Shown: positions 51,598 to 64,000 of the stretch, one piece after another
How the letters are laid out: the number at the start of each line of letters is the position of its first letter
Position numbering within the stretch: position 1 is the stretch's first letter
Origin: Setaria digitata
Taxonomy: Eukaryota > Nematoda > Chromadorea > Rhabditida > Setariidae
Reading direction: 5' to 3'
NCBI GenBank assembly: GCA_003640385.1
Contig: RCAB01000108.1
Coordinates: forward strand, 98,299-162,298
Length of the DNA stretch: 64,000 nt
Program-made: the position numbers and the translations under genes
The notes under the pieces: generated by a model
Told to the model about the DNA's origin: nothing
The model's database searches: none
What the model saw: the letters and a program-made list of their open reading frames with translations, nothing else

Positions 51598-54500
51598 ATG
51601 GCTGCTGCTTCTCCATATTTTTTGGGTGATTCAGGTGAGGTTTAGCTTCCCCTGGTCTTGCTTCTTTTTTTCTATAAAACGAATGCCTCGTACGTTTCTT
51701 TTCTACTTTTGTTAACGATTGGTACCATTATATGCACTGATGTGATGGAGGATTCTTCACAGGCTAAATTTGAAGCAGGAAATGGACAAAACGGTTTACT
51801 TTTGCCAGATAAGTTCGCTTCCACCACTTTGATTCTGCCTTACCTTTTTTTTGCTTTCACGCATTCTAATTTATTTTTATTATTCTCATTATATCTTAGA
51901 ATGGGAACTTTTATTTGAGTGAAGGATTCCATAGTTGTTTGTTCCCTTACGTACCTTCGTGCTTTGTACCTTTTCCTAATCATAGCTTTTCGCATGTTCG
52001 TACAATGTATGCAGTTAAATCATGCGAAATGCATAAGTAGAGATGTTTAATTGATAATTAGTGCATTTCATTTCAGAGCATGAGGGATTGCCACTAAGCG
52101 GACTAATGTTTTACGTATTCTACGTGAACGAGGGTTCGCTGCAAGCTTTTGAAGTATCCGTTGCTCTTGGTTCGGTTCATAAATTACAATGTGTTATTGA
52201 AGAAATAACTCGGGTGCCCGTTGCAGAACAAGTTAGTTTTACTAACATCTAGACCAACCTTTGCTTTTCTTCCTGACGAACATACCTTTTAAGTGGCATG
52301 AAGTGACTGAGATGATTCGTTGTTGCAGGCGTTGCTCGTTTCTGGCGGAGAAGGATTACAGTCGGAAAAGCAAGTATCACATTATCAGGGAGCGGGTACT
52401 GAGTCAAATCCAGTGTTTCTGTTTCGTAAATTGTATAGGGAAGAGAGTCAATGCATAGAACCAGCAAACAGTGATGAATTATGCACATTATGCGCAGGTA
52501 GACTGTATTTATGTTATTGGAGAAGTAAAACTCTGTGTCATTATGTCAACTATCCTTTTTCGAATTTAACTATCTAAGAGGCATTTGTTCAGTTTAATTG
52601 GAGTAATAAACCTATTTGATCACTTCAGACTTCACTTTTAGTTATCATTTGTATTTGTTCAGTTCTAATTTTGTTAGAACTGAAATTTTCTAGCACTTGA
52701 TTTTGTCGCACTTAAATACCTTATTTTTAAGGAATTGTAGCATATTATTCCATATCAAAAATAATTTTAAGGTTTGTGCGATGAATTACGTGTTCTTGAG
52801 AGTTCAACAATATCGAGAGCACTGATTACGCGCTATTGCGATGCGGGACGTTTAGGATTAAAAGTTGCTGAAAGAAGCTTGCAGCTTTGTGCTCGTTTAG
52901 TTCAGGACCACCAACTTTTACATCAAGTAAGTTCTTGAATTGCAATTTCATGTGTCACTTAATTTTGTATTACCAGCTATAAATTTTTGTGTCTACAGGG
53001 GTGGTTAGCGCTAATATCCAATCTGTACGACTCCCGAACTCAAATTGAGAAGAAATCAGAACGTTTTCTTTCTCGTTATGAACGTTTAAAAACAATGAAA
53101 GTTAAAGCGGAGGCCCTACTGCAGGACTTCGATAACGTGCTTCGTACATTGCAGCAGGTTAGCAGATATTTATAGTATTGTTCTTCCTGTTCCGTCCATA
53201 TAGGAAGTATCCTACTTCTAGTTTTCATCTTTTATATAATTCTTTTAGATCAAAATCCCTTCAGCCTTATTGTCCAACTCATACAAATTGCAAGGATCAT
53301 CTAAAACTACTGAAGAATGTACACTGTACGAATATATTGCTCGGGCTGATCCACAGAATTCATTGGAAGAAATGTCGGAACAAGTTAACATACTCTTATC
53401 TAAGGTGTTGCGTCAAACTAAACCTTTTCAAACCTATTATAGTTAATGCTGGAAACATTCGGTGAATCTAATCATGTAGTATTTTTCAACTTATTTATAG
53501 TGTGTTTCTGCTTTTTTGATCATATGATTTGCGCGAAGTTATGCATGCAGCTCTGCATTCTTCTGCAAATTCATGATTGAAGTTTAATGTAGGTTAGCAT
53601 CACTGCAGCATTAGAAGATTTGTAAGTTTTGGTAATCATTTTCTATAAATTAATTTAATTAACCGTGCTTCTAATTTCAGACAAGTGATACTGAATATAA
53701 ACAAGTGATATCTAATCTGAGATATGTCAATGAGAAAGTCAGTAATCCTGAAATGCGAAGTATTCGTGGTATAAATACTCGCCTTACGCAGTTGGATGCT
53801 ATGTTCCATAGTAAAGAACGTTAGTTTCCTAATATTTCAACATTACCAAAACTTGTTATTCTTTCTTTAAATTTGTTCCCTGAACTTCTTATTTTCGAAA
53901 TGGAGGTTGACCCTAGGGAAATTTTGTGGCTTCAGAGAATGACTTTTGGAATAAAATGTATTGACTACCTGATCACTGTAACTTTCCAGAAGAAACGAAA
54001 GTGCTGAAAGATTTATGTTTTGCTGTTTCGCAACCAGCTGTTGATTCGCAGTCTACCAGGGTAGTGTTTTGCTTTTTATGATTTGCTTAGTTGTCATTTC
54101 AAGGATCATCAATGTAATTATGCTTGCACTGGTTTCAGAAGGTGAGCTCGTTATTTTATAGGATGTTGTGTTGAGTCAACGAGAAAAGATGTTGGAAGTG
54201 AAAAAACTAATTGAACAGATGCAAAAAATGGGGAAAGCTTTTCAGCAATCCAAAATTGAGTTGCTAAACAATATTAGAACGAGGCTCCGAGGATGGATAT
54301 TACAGGTTATTTTTATGATAGGATAGTTGGTGTCTGAAGGAAACGACAGTCTTATATACGTCTTTATGCCGTATGCTGCACTTTATACAGAGTTAAAGTT
54401 GTACAAGAATATCATTTTTTTCTTTCCAGGTATATGATAGATTGCACAGCACGAATAATCAGATAATTTTGTTTGAAGAAAAATACATTGCTTTACGAAA

Positions 54501-55968
54501 CCGGCTTGACATTATCCGGCAAGTGAAGGAGAGTCCGATAATGTTTGCAACTGCGCTCACCGAGTGTCTCCGCCGAAGTGTATTGCAGCCAGTTCGTGAT
54601 TAAATTTTTTAGCTTTGTGAGAGCGACATTGTGGTTTATATGTGTTAATTTATTTTTGTTTACAGGAATTTGACTCGTGGTTTACTTCATTTATGGAAAA
54701 AAGTATTGCTTTGGTTACAGAAGAAACATCCGTACGCGAAGTATTTAAGCAGAAATTAGGGCGACATTTTCTAAAACAATTGTTTCCGGGAATGTTTGAT
54801 AATTTTCCTAACTTCGCTCCTACTGGCTTGACACATTTTGATAAAAACTTGCCTCCTGTAACCCCAGCTGATCTAAGGGCTCTAAGACAGGTATATTTTA
54901 ATCTTTCTGAATAGTAGTCTATGCTCATAGTCTTTAGTTCGTGTTTACACTGTTGCCATTTTATATAAATGGTAAAAATAAATTTCATAAAGTTTATTAC
55001 ATAAAACTAGTTTAAATGTTTTTCAGGCTGTCCCGGGTTTAACGAATTTACTAAGAGTGACGGACCCCTTTATTTATCAACGACTCTTGGTTAGAGATCC
55101 ACGTCTTGTATCAGGTTTACAAATGACTCCTCCAGTTTTGAAAAGAGAAGAGTCATTTTATACTGCGGACACTACTATCAATGTTTCAAATTTGAACAAA
55201 AATTTCCCATCTACGCATTGGCTAAGGTGAATTTCCTTTAATTTAGCGGGGAAAAAATTATGCTGCTTTCTGATAAGGGCTTTTTATATTTTTTGATTGT
55301 TGTTTACGTAAGTTTTCAAAAATTTAGCTATTGTAAGTGTTTTCTATTCTCTCTATTGCTTCCTTTAGTGGTGACGAAAATTTGGATGCTTTGCCTTCAA
55401 ATGCAACAATGCTAGCGAAATCACCACCTTCACGATTTGGCTCTACGCTGAGTTTGGATATGGTAGAGGAATCTCCTGCAAAGCCACTTAATTCGCTTGC
55501 ATCCCTTTTCGATGCTCCAAATAATGAAGTATTATTTTTGAAATTTGTGAATTATATACGTATAAACTTATAGGAAAGGTATCTTAAAAATGTTCAATGA
55601 CTCTGGCTATGCTACAACAAATCCTTTATCTAAGATTTCAGGATTTCATCATTCCGCAGCTTTTTTACATTTTGAAACAAGAAATGACACAAAACGGTCT
55701 TTTTGTTATGCGCACTACTTTTAATAAACAATGTGGCAGGTTTCCTGATCACATAGTTAAATGTCTGGTTCATTGTGCTAGAAAAAAAAAAAAATTACTG
55801 TTCAACTAATTCAAGAAAATAAAGTTGTACAGCTGGAGCTGCTTGAATACTTGGTTCTCCAGTATGTAGACGGCAATTTTGATGTCGTGTGCTAAACTTT
55901 TATCTTCAGTAGAAAATGAATTTGTGGTAGCTTATTGATAATGAGTTATCGTTATTGTATAATTGTCT

Positions 55969-56006
<38 letters not shown>

Positions 56007-59000
56007 CAAACGTAACGATAGTAATGCTACCGTTCGAAACAAAATGATAAAATCTTGATTGTTACCATATATCGATGTGTCCCAGATTGGAATGTCAAAT
56101 TCTTCAGTCTTTTTTGTACGTTTCCCCGGTAGATTTTTCGGCTCTTTAGTCTTATTTTTTATTGATTCAAGTTTGCTTTATTTCATGACGTATTTTTGTA
56201 TTCAAAATTTTCTTCTAAATTACTAAGAAATTACATTAACTGGATATTAACTGCAAAATATAATTGGTATTGGGTTGGTATTTGGAAAATTTATTTATCT
56301 TGAAGCGGTAAATCAGAGTTTGAGTTGTATTAACCGTCTTGTCTCGTTTGATGAACTTCCCTCTGTATGCTTTGAGTTTTTGTAGTATTGGGGTATTCTC
56401 ATAAGGTTTACAATGAAAAGGATAACCGCTTGGAAATCATTTCATAAAACTTGATAATCTCACCAAAGTTTTACATATTTATTGAGAAACTTCTTATATT
56501 TTGATACATTATTTTTTCATTAAAGAAATTTCAGTTTGTTGGAACTGAGATAGAAACTGATAAAACATACACGGGACTAAGTGTTACGAAAAGTGAGCCG
56601 ATTGCAATACCTCAGAATAGCGCATCTGTGCGTCAGGTTATACAACCATTAATTGAAAAAGGAAATTCAATAAAGGTATTTACACTATCCGAATACTTCG
56701 TTTTTCGTGTTAGTTCTTTTGTGGCAGCTTCTGACGTTGTCATGTATTTATCTTCAATTTTTTTACAGTGCCAACCTTGAGAAATATATGAGTATTTTTC
56801 TTGAGCTGGGATATTTTTATTACTATCAAAATCAAATATATCTAGTAAATTTGGAAGACCTGAATATCATCCCAGTTAACTGTGAAGGGGTAAAGTGCTA
56901 CATCTTATACCTTAGAAAATACTTGTAATTCAAGTTTTAGTTGTCTCAATAATTTCAATAAAAGAGAGTTTAATTATTCTAATGTAAATTAACGAAGTTT
57001 GATATTATATTTTGCACGAATTTTAAAAGCTTCTCACTGCAGATTACTGACGTTTTCGGAAGATCTCAGTTCGGAAGTCTGCTGTGTTTACAGAATGGGT
57101 TGAAGAATCTTTCGCTAGTTAGTTTTCTTCACATTTTCTTTCAAATTAGGCGATATTGTTTGCAGTTCCATATATTAATTTTAGGAGCTGATACACCTGA
57201 AACAAGATTTGATTCTTGTTAGAAATCAAACTAAAGAATGCTCGAATGATGCATTTAAACGAATAAACTCGTTAATTGCTTTTACTGGATATGAGAAGAG
57301 AGTTTCTCTCGCTAACCAGCTCAGTAAGTCTGCATGCAGGGACAATGCCATTGGAATTCAAGACGAAGATAAACTGGAGTCGCTCACGATGGTATTTCCT
57401 GCTTTAAATCATACTCGAATTAACTAATATGTTATATTTTCATACTTAAGAATTTTTATGGGCGTCGGAAGTAAGACCTTCTGTTAGTTACGTTGATTTT
57501 TATTTTTTTTTTTAAAAGCAAAATACGATATAATTAGTAGCAGCAGTACGCAAAATATCTGTAATTTCTCGTAATGTTGTTGTTCTTGTCTCACACTAAT
57601 TTAAATTTTTTTTTTTTTTTTTTTAGGCTGATACCAAAGATTCACAGGAAAGGAATGTTATTTACGAACTGCAGCAAATTATTGAAGTTCAAAGAAAAGA
57701 AATTGCAGAGCTTCGTGAGCAACAGTTGAGTGCAGAAGATGCTGTTGCCAAGTATCCCTTATTTATTTGTAATACTGCTCTTTTTGACTGATTGACTGAA
57801 TTATCTCTTAGAAACGAAAAAGTTCGCCACATTTCATTTATTCAGTTCTTTTCCGTTTTTATCATTTATGGGATTGATTCATGGAAGAAGAATATGCTTT
57901 AACTATTGTGTTTTACTAATCATTTTGTGCTTTATATAATATTCTTAATTTGATTTCAGAATGGAAACCGAGAGAAGCGAAATGTATAAAACTTTAATAT
58001 TTGACCACGAGTTGGCACTGGAACGTAAAGCTTCGTTTCATATTGAAGAAATGAAGGTTCGTAAAATGCCCATTTATGAATCGTTGCTAAATTTCTGATC
58101 AGTGGATTTTCAAAGCTGTTCCTGGTTTTTAGGAGATTTTACTTATTTTCTGTATAGAGAAAGAATAAGGAAATCGATTCACTGAAAGCAGCCTTACATA
58201 AGCTTCGTGAAAGTGTTGTTCATCAAAGTGCTGAAAATGTTGCTAGGGGAATTGGAAGCAGTGAGATCAGAGCTCGCCATGAAAAGGAGTACAAGGTGAT
58301 ACATTATTCTTTGAGTTTGTTTTTTGAAGGATGGCAGAATGGACAATTTGCCTTTACAAATTTTAATCATGCTTTGTATGACTGTTCTGTTGTTGTTTCA
58401 CTTGGTTGGAAGATATATCGCATCAGATTTCAGATCTTTTAAATGTAGCATAGTGACTTTTCTAGTTAGGTGTTTTTGGAAAGGTCCCGAATTTCAAGAT
58501 AGCGTTTTTAACTGCATTGAAGTAGCTGAATTTTGTGACAGCAGTTGTGGAATGAATAACTATAAGAAAATTAGTAATTTGAAATGGCTATACAGAATTC
58601 GGGCGAGAGAGAAAATGCTCTGATTTCCTTGTTTTTATGAAAGTATCAGGTTTCAGTAAATTTTCGGAAACAAAGATATGAAGTTTTCAGGAGGAATTCA
58701 GAACTGCGCCTGAAAATTCCTTGTTTGGTGGGGAATCGATTGAAACCAAGGAAAGTGCGGTTACGTAAGTTTACTCTTATTCTCATTTTTTTGTTGAGAA
58801 ATTAAAGTCTAATCGGTTTAAAGAGACATAAAAGTCGGTGCATTTCAGATCCGAGTTGATTGGTTTTCATGAGACTGTTGTTGTTTCTGCACCGAACGAC
58901 AAATCCAGCGGGTGTTTCCTGACATCTTTTATTGTTAGTCATGGTAATGTTTTCTTTTATCTTTGTTTTAATAGTTTTCTCGTGAAACTTTACATACCAA

Positions 59001-60895
59001 GGGTTGTGCTTATGATGTTAGGTTTGTCCAGATATTAATTTAACTACATGCAAAATTTATCATTATGACGAATTTTCATAGCAGTTGACTTTTTCAGATG
59101 TTTAAAAAGATAGCTTATCCAAGTGTTTTCTCGTAACCAGTACCTGTTGTTTACATTAATACTGAAATGTTGGGATTGTTATAATTCTCCCCGTTTTAAC
59201 CTTCTGGTCGAAATTTTAGAGTGTTATTTTTCCTTGAAATGTTGGATCGGAATGCCACAATTCATGACATTAATTCTAATTTTTTAGCAGATACAGGTGT
59301 GGTCGAATCCACAGAAGTGTTAGATAAAAGTGAACCTAGAAGCATAGAGAAAGAGGATAAAAGTAATGAAGAACTCAGGGTTCAGGTGAGGATGCTGATA
59401 AACTTTAAAATTATATGAACATGCTTAGCTTCGTTTCAGTTATATTGATCAGAGGCATGTTTTTACTCATATCTTTAAAATCTCTACTTTTTATGCTTAT
59501 CCGTCTTTTCAGGGTGATTCAGATGAAGATATTGCACCAGTTACAGTGAGACCAGCTGCTGTTCAAACAATAATATCATTAAGAGAGATGCGGACAATGA
59601 TCACAGTGCAGGACATCCATGAATACTCTGCTGTCTTGATTGTTTGGAATGAGCCGCATAATGCCTACATATTATTCAGGCTAGCTTTTGTCCACATCAT
59701 GATTTAAAAGACATTGTTCTACTGTTTATCAACAATAATTTAATACGACTTTTTCTGTTCTTAGGAAGGATGCATGTTTTATGTGTTAAGGTAATGATTA
59801 TGACAGAAGAGTTTTTGACTTGACAGATTTACTGTTTGTGATAAACCTTCAAAATTACCGGAGTTTTTTGTAGTAGTATTTTCGGCCTGAGATGCTATTG
59901 CACTATTTAGGTTTATTATAGTTTGCTTCATATTGTTTCATTTACGCAGGCCATTATTAATCGGGATTAAATTACGTTTACTACGCATTTGGTTCTTTAG
60001 GAAGTAATTGTTTAATGGGACATCTCACAGTGCCCGATATTTCTTTGTTGAAAATATGGGAAAGTTTTTCCCTTTTAGTTTCATTAGTAATCACTCCTAT
60101 TTTTTTAATTATTCACCTTTTATGAGGTAATTTGCATAAATTAGTAGAAGATAGTTTGAAATATAAGATGCATCTGTGATAAACCATTCTCAAATACATA
60201 CTTTGGTTCTTAAAAGACATTGCCCATACTTTGTTATCAGAAGATTCTATAATAATTATTCTGCAGTATATCAGCAGTACTATCTGTTCCCGTTTACAAT
60301 TTGATTGCAGCTGCTGTAGCAACACCCCTTACCTTCGTTTTAATGCCACTGTGGTACGTATCAAATGTCATGTGAGAGAAAGATTTTTGTTTTAATAATT
60401 AGCAGTGTACTGTTCCTGCAGTTAGCTCAATTTCGAAATCACATGACATTTGATTTATATATATATATATATTTTTCAAATAAAGGCACATTTCAGTGTT
60501 TCCCCTATATTTCATTTTGTCAAAGAAAGCAGTTTGAAACGCATGGGAATAAAGTGGGACAGACAGTCAGTGGTTGCATCGGTCAATCAACGTCCAAATT
60601 GGCTGATGGCAGTAACAACTCGTTTAGAATTATGCAAAATACGTAAAACGGATAATCGGTTAGTCCATCCACATTGTTTGGTTGTTTGTGCAGAAGTGTT
60701 ATCAGGTGAGTTTTATAACTTGAATAACTTTGCTTGACTTCTCTTTGATACTTTTGGGGTTGTGTTTGTACCATCGTTTTTTAATTGATATTTTTTTTCA
60801 GTTACAATTTGAAAGTCGGAACGAAATTTTATAGGGTGGAGGTAGAGCCGCTACAGATAGACTCATCGAGTATTCGACGTCACGCTGATGAGTAG
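51598..60895 (+). CDS. epg-7: EPG-7/FIP200/ATG11 autophagy scaffold, 25 exons
   Basis: Exons 51598-51634, 52077-52231, 52329-52497, 52772-52926, 52999-53157, 53249-53404, 53681-53819, 53990-54060, 54162-54305, 54430-54591, 54666-54890, 55027-55226, 55369-55528, 56535-56675, 57043-57117, 57185-57391, 57627-57751, 57960-58056, 58158-58295, 58691-58764, 58849-58943, 59288-59385, 59513-59679, 60497-60709, 60802-60895. They sum to 1151 residues with consistent phases. About 20-100 is a ubiquitin-like domain as in RB1CC1 (LMFYVFYVNEGSLQAFEV, then TESNPVFLFRKLY). A helical region with ARLVQDHQLLHQGWLALISN matches FIP200. Coiled coil occupies roughly 830-920 (EVQRKEIAELREQQ). The C-terminal ATG11/claw domain has IHEYSAVLIVWNEPHNAYIL, FSVSPIFHFVKESSL and KVGTKFYRVEVE. 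The protein scaffolds the ULK/ATG1 complex and bridges cargo receptors. The intron after 59679 needs a GC donor (CAG|GCTAGC). The first exon is uncertain: 51745-51793 is an equally phased alternative. Confidence 0.92.
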
Positions 60896-62628
60896 TGGGA
60901 GCTTTCTTTTATTGCTTGTATGTATTGTTGTTATCGCATGAATAAGAAGCCTGCGGGTACGACTCATTGTTTGAAATTAAATGTTCTTTGTTTCATGTTT
61001 TTGTTTGTATGGTTCTTTATAGCTTATTTTATCGCTATTCCCCTGGAGTGTTACGATTTTTCTCAATGATTACATGCTGTAAGGCATCCATTCGATTGCC
61101 AGTAATTAATTTGATACTTTTGTTAAGGATATTCTACATTTTGCTTCTAATGAGCTGATATTATTGAGTGCGGTTCGTTTCGGAGATTGTGCGAGCGTGT
61201 GACAGGAGATGTCAAATACATCTTTCTGTATCTCTTTGTGATTCAACGCAGTGTTTAGAAAATAATGCATATTGAGTGTACGTTTTAGTATGACAGGTGG
61301 ACAAGAATATACAAAATATTTCTCATGTATATTTTCTTTGTGTGCTCAATTTATGTCATTTTGACTGTTATATTTCGCCATTCTTCCTCAAATTATAATT
61401 CTTACGTGTATGGTGTTCAAGGTTTTAAAATATAATATCTGAGAAAGTAGTGAGTTGCATTTTTTGGAAGTCTCGCCAAGAGAACAACTGCTTTCAATTT
61501 CATGAATGGAAAACAGGAGATAGAGAAGAGGTGGGAATGATATTTCAGATTTCTACGTTGATATTATTCCGATTATAGCGTTGACTTTGCGGGAGTAGAA
61601 ACTAAAGTTTAGAGTTCAATAAATTTTTAGTGATTCCTTAAACTTTTTACTGAGCGTAACGGGTTTATACGAAGTACATTTATACGAAGGTTACCTTAAC
61701 CAAATTGGTAAAGAATTACTGTAGGGTGGAGCTGCAGGTTTCGGAGCGATTGGAAGTTGCTTTTGTCGTCTTATTGTAGGTGCGATTTTCCAAAATACAA
61801 ATGTTTAGCTAGGTATACTCGCTTTGCATGCTGCAGTCCCTAACTTGGTTGAATGTGCATATGTATAAGGGGAAGTAAAACCGATTCTTCATTTATAAAA
61901 TCATTTGCTTCCCGGGAAAATCCCTTCTCAGTTATCATCGGTCTTTCTGTGTCCTCTCCCATGTGTTTGAATATTTTTTTCTTGGAATGAGAAGGATGGC
62001 TTATCACAACTTGAATATTCATGTGAAAAACTGAAAGTGCAACTAAAAGGAAATATTCGGCTTTGGAAAGGGTAGAACATAAAAGAGGTATAAATGGCGC
62101 ATCCTCAAGACAGATTTACATTTTGTAAGGTGGTGGAGGAACACTGTATTTTGTATTTTAAGTAGTAAACTATTTAGACTAGATGTGTATAACATCTATT
62201 ACGGGTTAGTTTGACAATTTTCTTTGGGACTGGTTACATATTTCGGAAAAATTGTTTTTTTTTTTTTCTGTACTATATTGATAACGATTCATATTTTATT
62301 AGTAATAGCTACTAGTGTGAATACCGAAATAAGACTGCTTTTGCATTTGTAAAGTTGTCTTCGTATGCGATAATTTGGTGGTTATATTTATTAAAATTTC
62401 TACACTACTCAACTACAGCTTAATTAGGACTACTGTCACGGGAATATTTATTATATGTAGCCCGCCCGAAAATAACATTTGAAGCATTGTCAAATTTTAC
62501 GGAATGTTGATCGGACTAATTGCTGTGCTAATTTGATTGAAGACTTTATGTTAGAACACTAGTTTTAATACAACCTGAACATCACAACTCGCAAAAGCAC
62601 TTAAATTCTTTTAGATGTTTAAAAGAGT
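60896..62628. other. Convergent interval between epg-7 and the muscarinic receptor gene
   Basis: About 1.7 kb of non-coding AT-rich DNA holding both 3' ends. No open frame with family resemblance on either strand. Confidence 0.5.
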
Positions 62629-63600
62629 TCAGGAATTTTTGTTGAAATCTCCCCGCAACATACGCAAGAAGGCAGCACGGAATTGGCGATTAGCTAAAGC
62701 ATAAGCGAACGGATTGCTACTTGAATTAAGGTAGCACATATAATAGGTAAGCGTATACAGTAGTGAGGGTATGCAGTGCCGACAAAATCCATACACCGTT
62801 GCCTAGAAATCAAAATGTTAATGTACAAACGGGTTTATGACCTAATATTAGCTTTTACTGATACTTTTACCAAACTCCTTCATAATTTACAGGAATTAAC
62901 GGATCGACAGGAGCAAAACTAACCACAACGTAGTAAGGTGACCAGAGAACTGCGAAACACCCAACAATGAATGTGATTGTCCGGAATGCTTTATGCGCTC
63001 TTCGTTCAGCTTTTGTTTGCTTACGTTTTCGTTGAAGTGAAGTGAAAGGTGAGAAAATGGACTGCAGAATTTTATCTCTTTTAGTATTCAAATTCGAAAA
63101 AGATGATATTTTACGTGATCTGAAATATATTGGTGATTTTGTCAGCTGTGCAGGGAAAGGAGGATACTAGTGATCATTGCACTGATATCTTGTTAAATTG
63201 TCTTCTGCGTTTCTGTTTTTGAGTGCGGGGAAGATCCTCACTTTTTTTTTCAAGGCAAAAAAGATAAGAACTTTACAATTATTTGTGTATCATTTAAGTG
63301 GGGATGTTTCCTTCTGTCTCTCTGATTGTAAATATGAAGTAAGGCGAGTAGAGATATACACTAAATTTTGCTTAAAAAGCTTCAAAACCAATGCGGACTC
63401 CAACAATGTCCACATATTATATCGAAATGAATAACCTTCGGGTGCTAAAGGCTGCTGAAGTCACAGAGCTTTGTTTTGAATTGTTCTCATTATCAGAATT
63501 GCTCACACTTCGATGTCGGGTCAATATTACGGTTGGGATCTTTAATTTAGCAGGTCGAATTGGCTGTACTTTCCAGTTCGAAATTTCCACCGATGATGTA
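62629..63600 (-). CDS. gar-2: Muscarinic acetylcholine receptor (GAR-2-like), 3' three exons
   Basis: Exons 63600-63436, 63119-62924, 62802-62629. The first starts in phase 2, so the gene continues upstream, beyond or near the window edge. The first exon encodes the hydrophilic third intracellular loop (Ser/Asn-rich). The second adds the loop end RKQTKAERRAHKAFRTITF and TM6 (TFIVGCFAVLWSPYYVV). The third encodes extracellular loop 3 (VYGFCRHCIPS), TM7 with NSSSNPFAYALANRQFR (the NPxxY motif reads NPFAY), and a short tail MLRGDFNKNS. The KAFRTITF and YYMCYLNSSSNPFAYAL signatures resemble the C. elegans G-protein-linked ACh receptor GAR-2. A rhodopsin-family amine or ACh receptor is certain; the exact subtype is from memory of the family. 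Confidence 0.88.
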
Positions 63601-63669
63601 CTAAAATACGAAAAATGCTCCATATTCAGTAACATTTTTCGAAGTATTTTTCTATTTTTTCCTACCGCA

Positions 63670-63719
63670 TTTCCTTGGAATAATAATTAATAATAATGAT
63701 GATATTATAATAATAAAAA
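63670..63719. repeat. AT-rich low-complexity lead-in to the minisatellite
   Basis: TAATAATAATGATGATA-type sequence directly adjoining the tandem array that follows. Confidence 0.6.
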
Positions 63720-63895
63720 TAGTAATAATAATGATAAATAATAATAAAGATAAATAATAATAAAGATAAATAATAATAAAGATAAATAATAATAAAGATA
63801 AATAATAATAAAGATAAATAATAATAAAGATAAATAATAATAATGATAAATAATAATAATGATAAATAATAATAGTGATAAATAATGATAATGGT
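63720..63895. repeat. 16-bp minisatellite GATAAATAATAATAAA
   Basis: About ten tandem copies of GATAAATAATAATAAA. The central copies are near identical, while the outer ones carry AAAG to AATG or AGTG changes. The minus-strand open frame here is simply the repeat translated (Ile/Tyr/Leu). Confidence 0.85.
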
Positions 63896-64000
63896 AAGTA
63901 ATAATAAATAATAATAATAATAAATAACAATAAGTAATAAGTAATGTTAATAAATAATAATATAATATAATAATAATATAATAATAATAATATAATAATA
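63896..64000. repeat. TAA/TAATA simple repeat to the window edge
   Basis: Degenerate TAA and TAATA units continue to the end of the window. Confidence 0.8.

Overview
The window is AT-rich nuclear DNA from a nematode, most likely a clade III (filarial or spirurid) worm. This is inferred from short phase-consistent introns, TTTCAG/TTTTAG acceptors just before start codons that look like spliced-leader sites, and a nematode gene set: NRFL-1-like, CRELD, egalitarian, DEG/ENaC, EPG-7/FIP200 and a GAR-type muscarinic receptor. Every gene is split into many small exons. I rebuilt the gene models by joining exons whose splice phases agree and whose joined protein matches a known family. No operon, rRNA, tRNA, CRISPR array, virus or prokaryotic insertion was recognised.

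Layout. 885-5495 (-): 3' part of an NHERF-like PDZ scaffold (nrfl-1). 14903-18039 (-): complete CRELD disulfide-isomerase-like ER membrane gene (crld-1), with a GC-richer upstream island at about 18.5-19.1 kb. 18.1-25.8 kb: mostly gene-poor, with a few unexplained open stretches. 25886-29331 (+): egalitarian homologue (egal-1). 30488-38120 (-): an 18-exon DEG/ENaC cation channel, convergent with egal-1. 42248-44370 (-): aldo/keto reductase, divergent from 45396-47368 (+), an ILRUN/C6orf106 homologue. 51598-60895 (+): a 25-exon EPG-7/FIP200/ATG11 autophagy scaffold. 62629-63600 (-): the last three exons of a GAR-2-like muscarinic receptor, whose 5' part is outside the window. The right edge is a minisatellite and TAA-type low-complexity DNA.

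The genes do not form one pathway. They are ordinary housekeeping, neuronal and autophagy genes in a mixed neighbourhood. The observations most worth checking are a perfect foldback at the crld-1 stop codon, a 26-bp terminal-inverted-repeat element in a DEG/ENaC intron, two introns that seem to need GC donors, loss of the DEDD catalytic residues in the egalitarian exonuclease fold, and several orphan open stretches. I did not find a clearly new multi-gene system.
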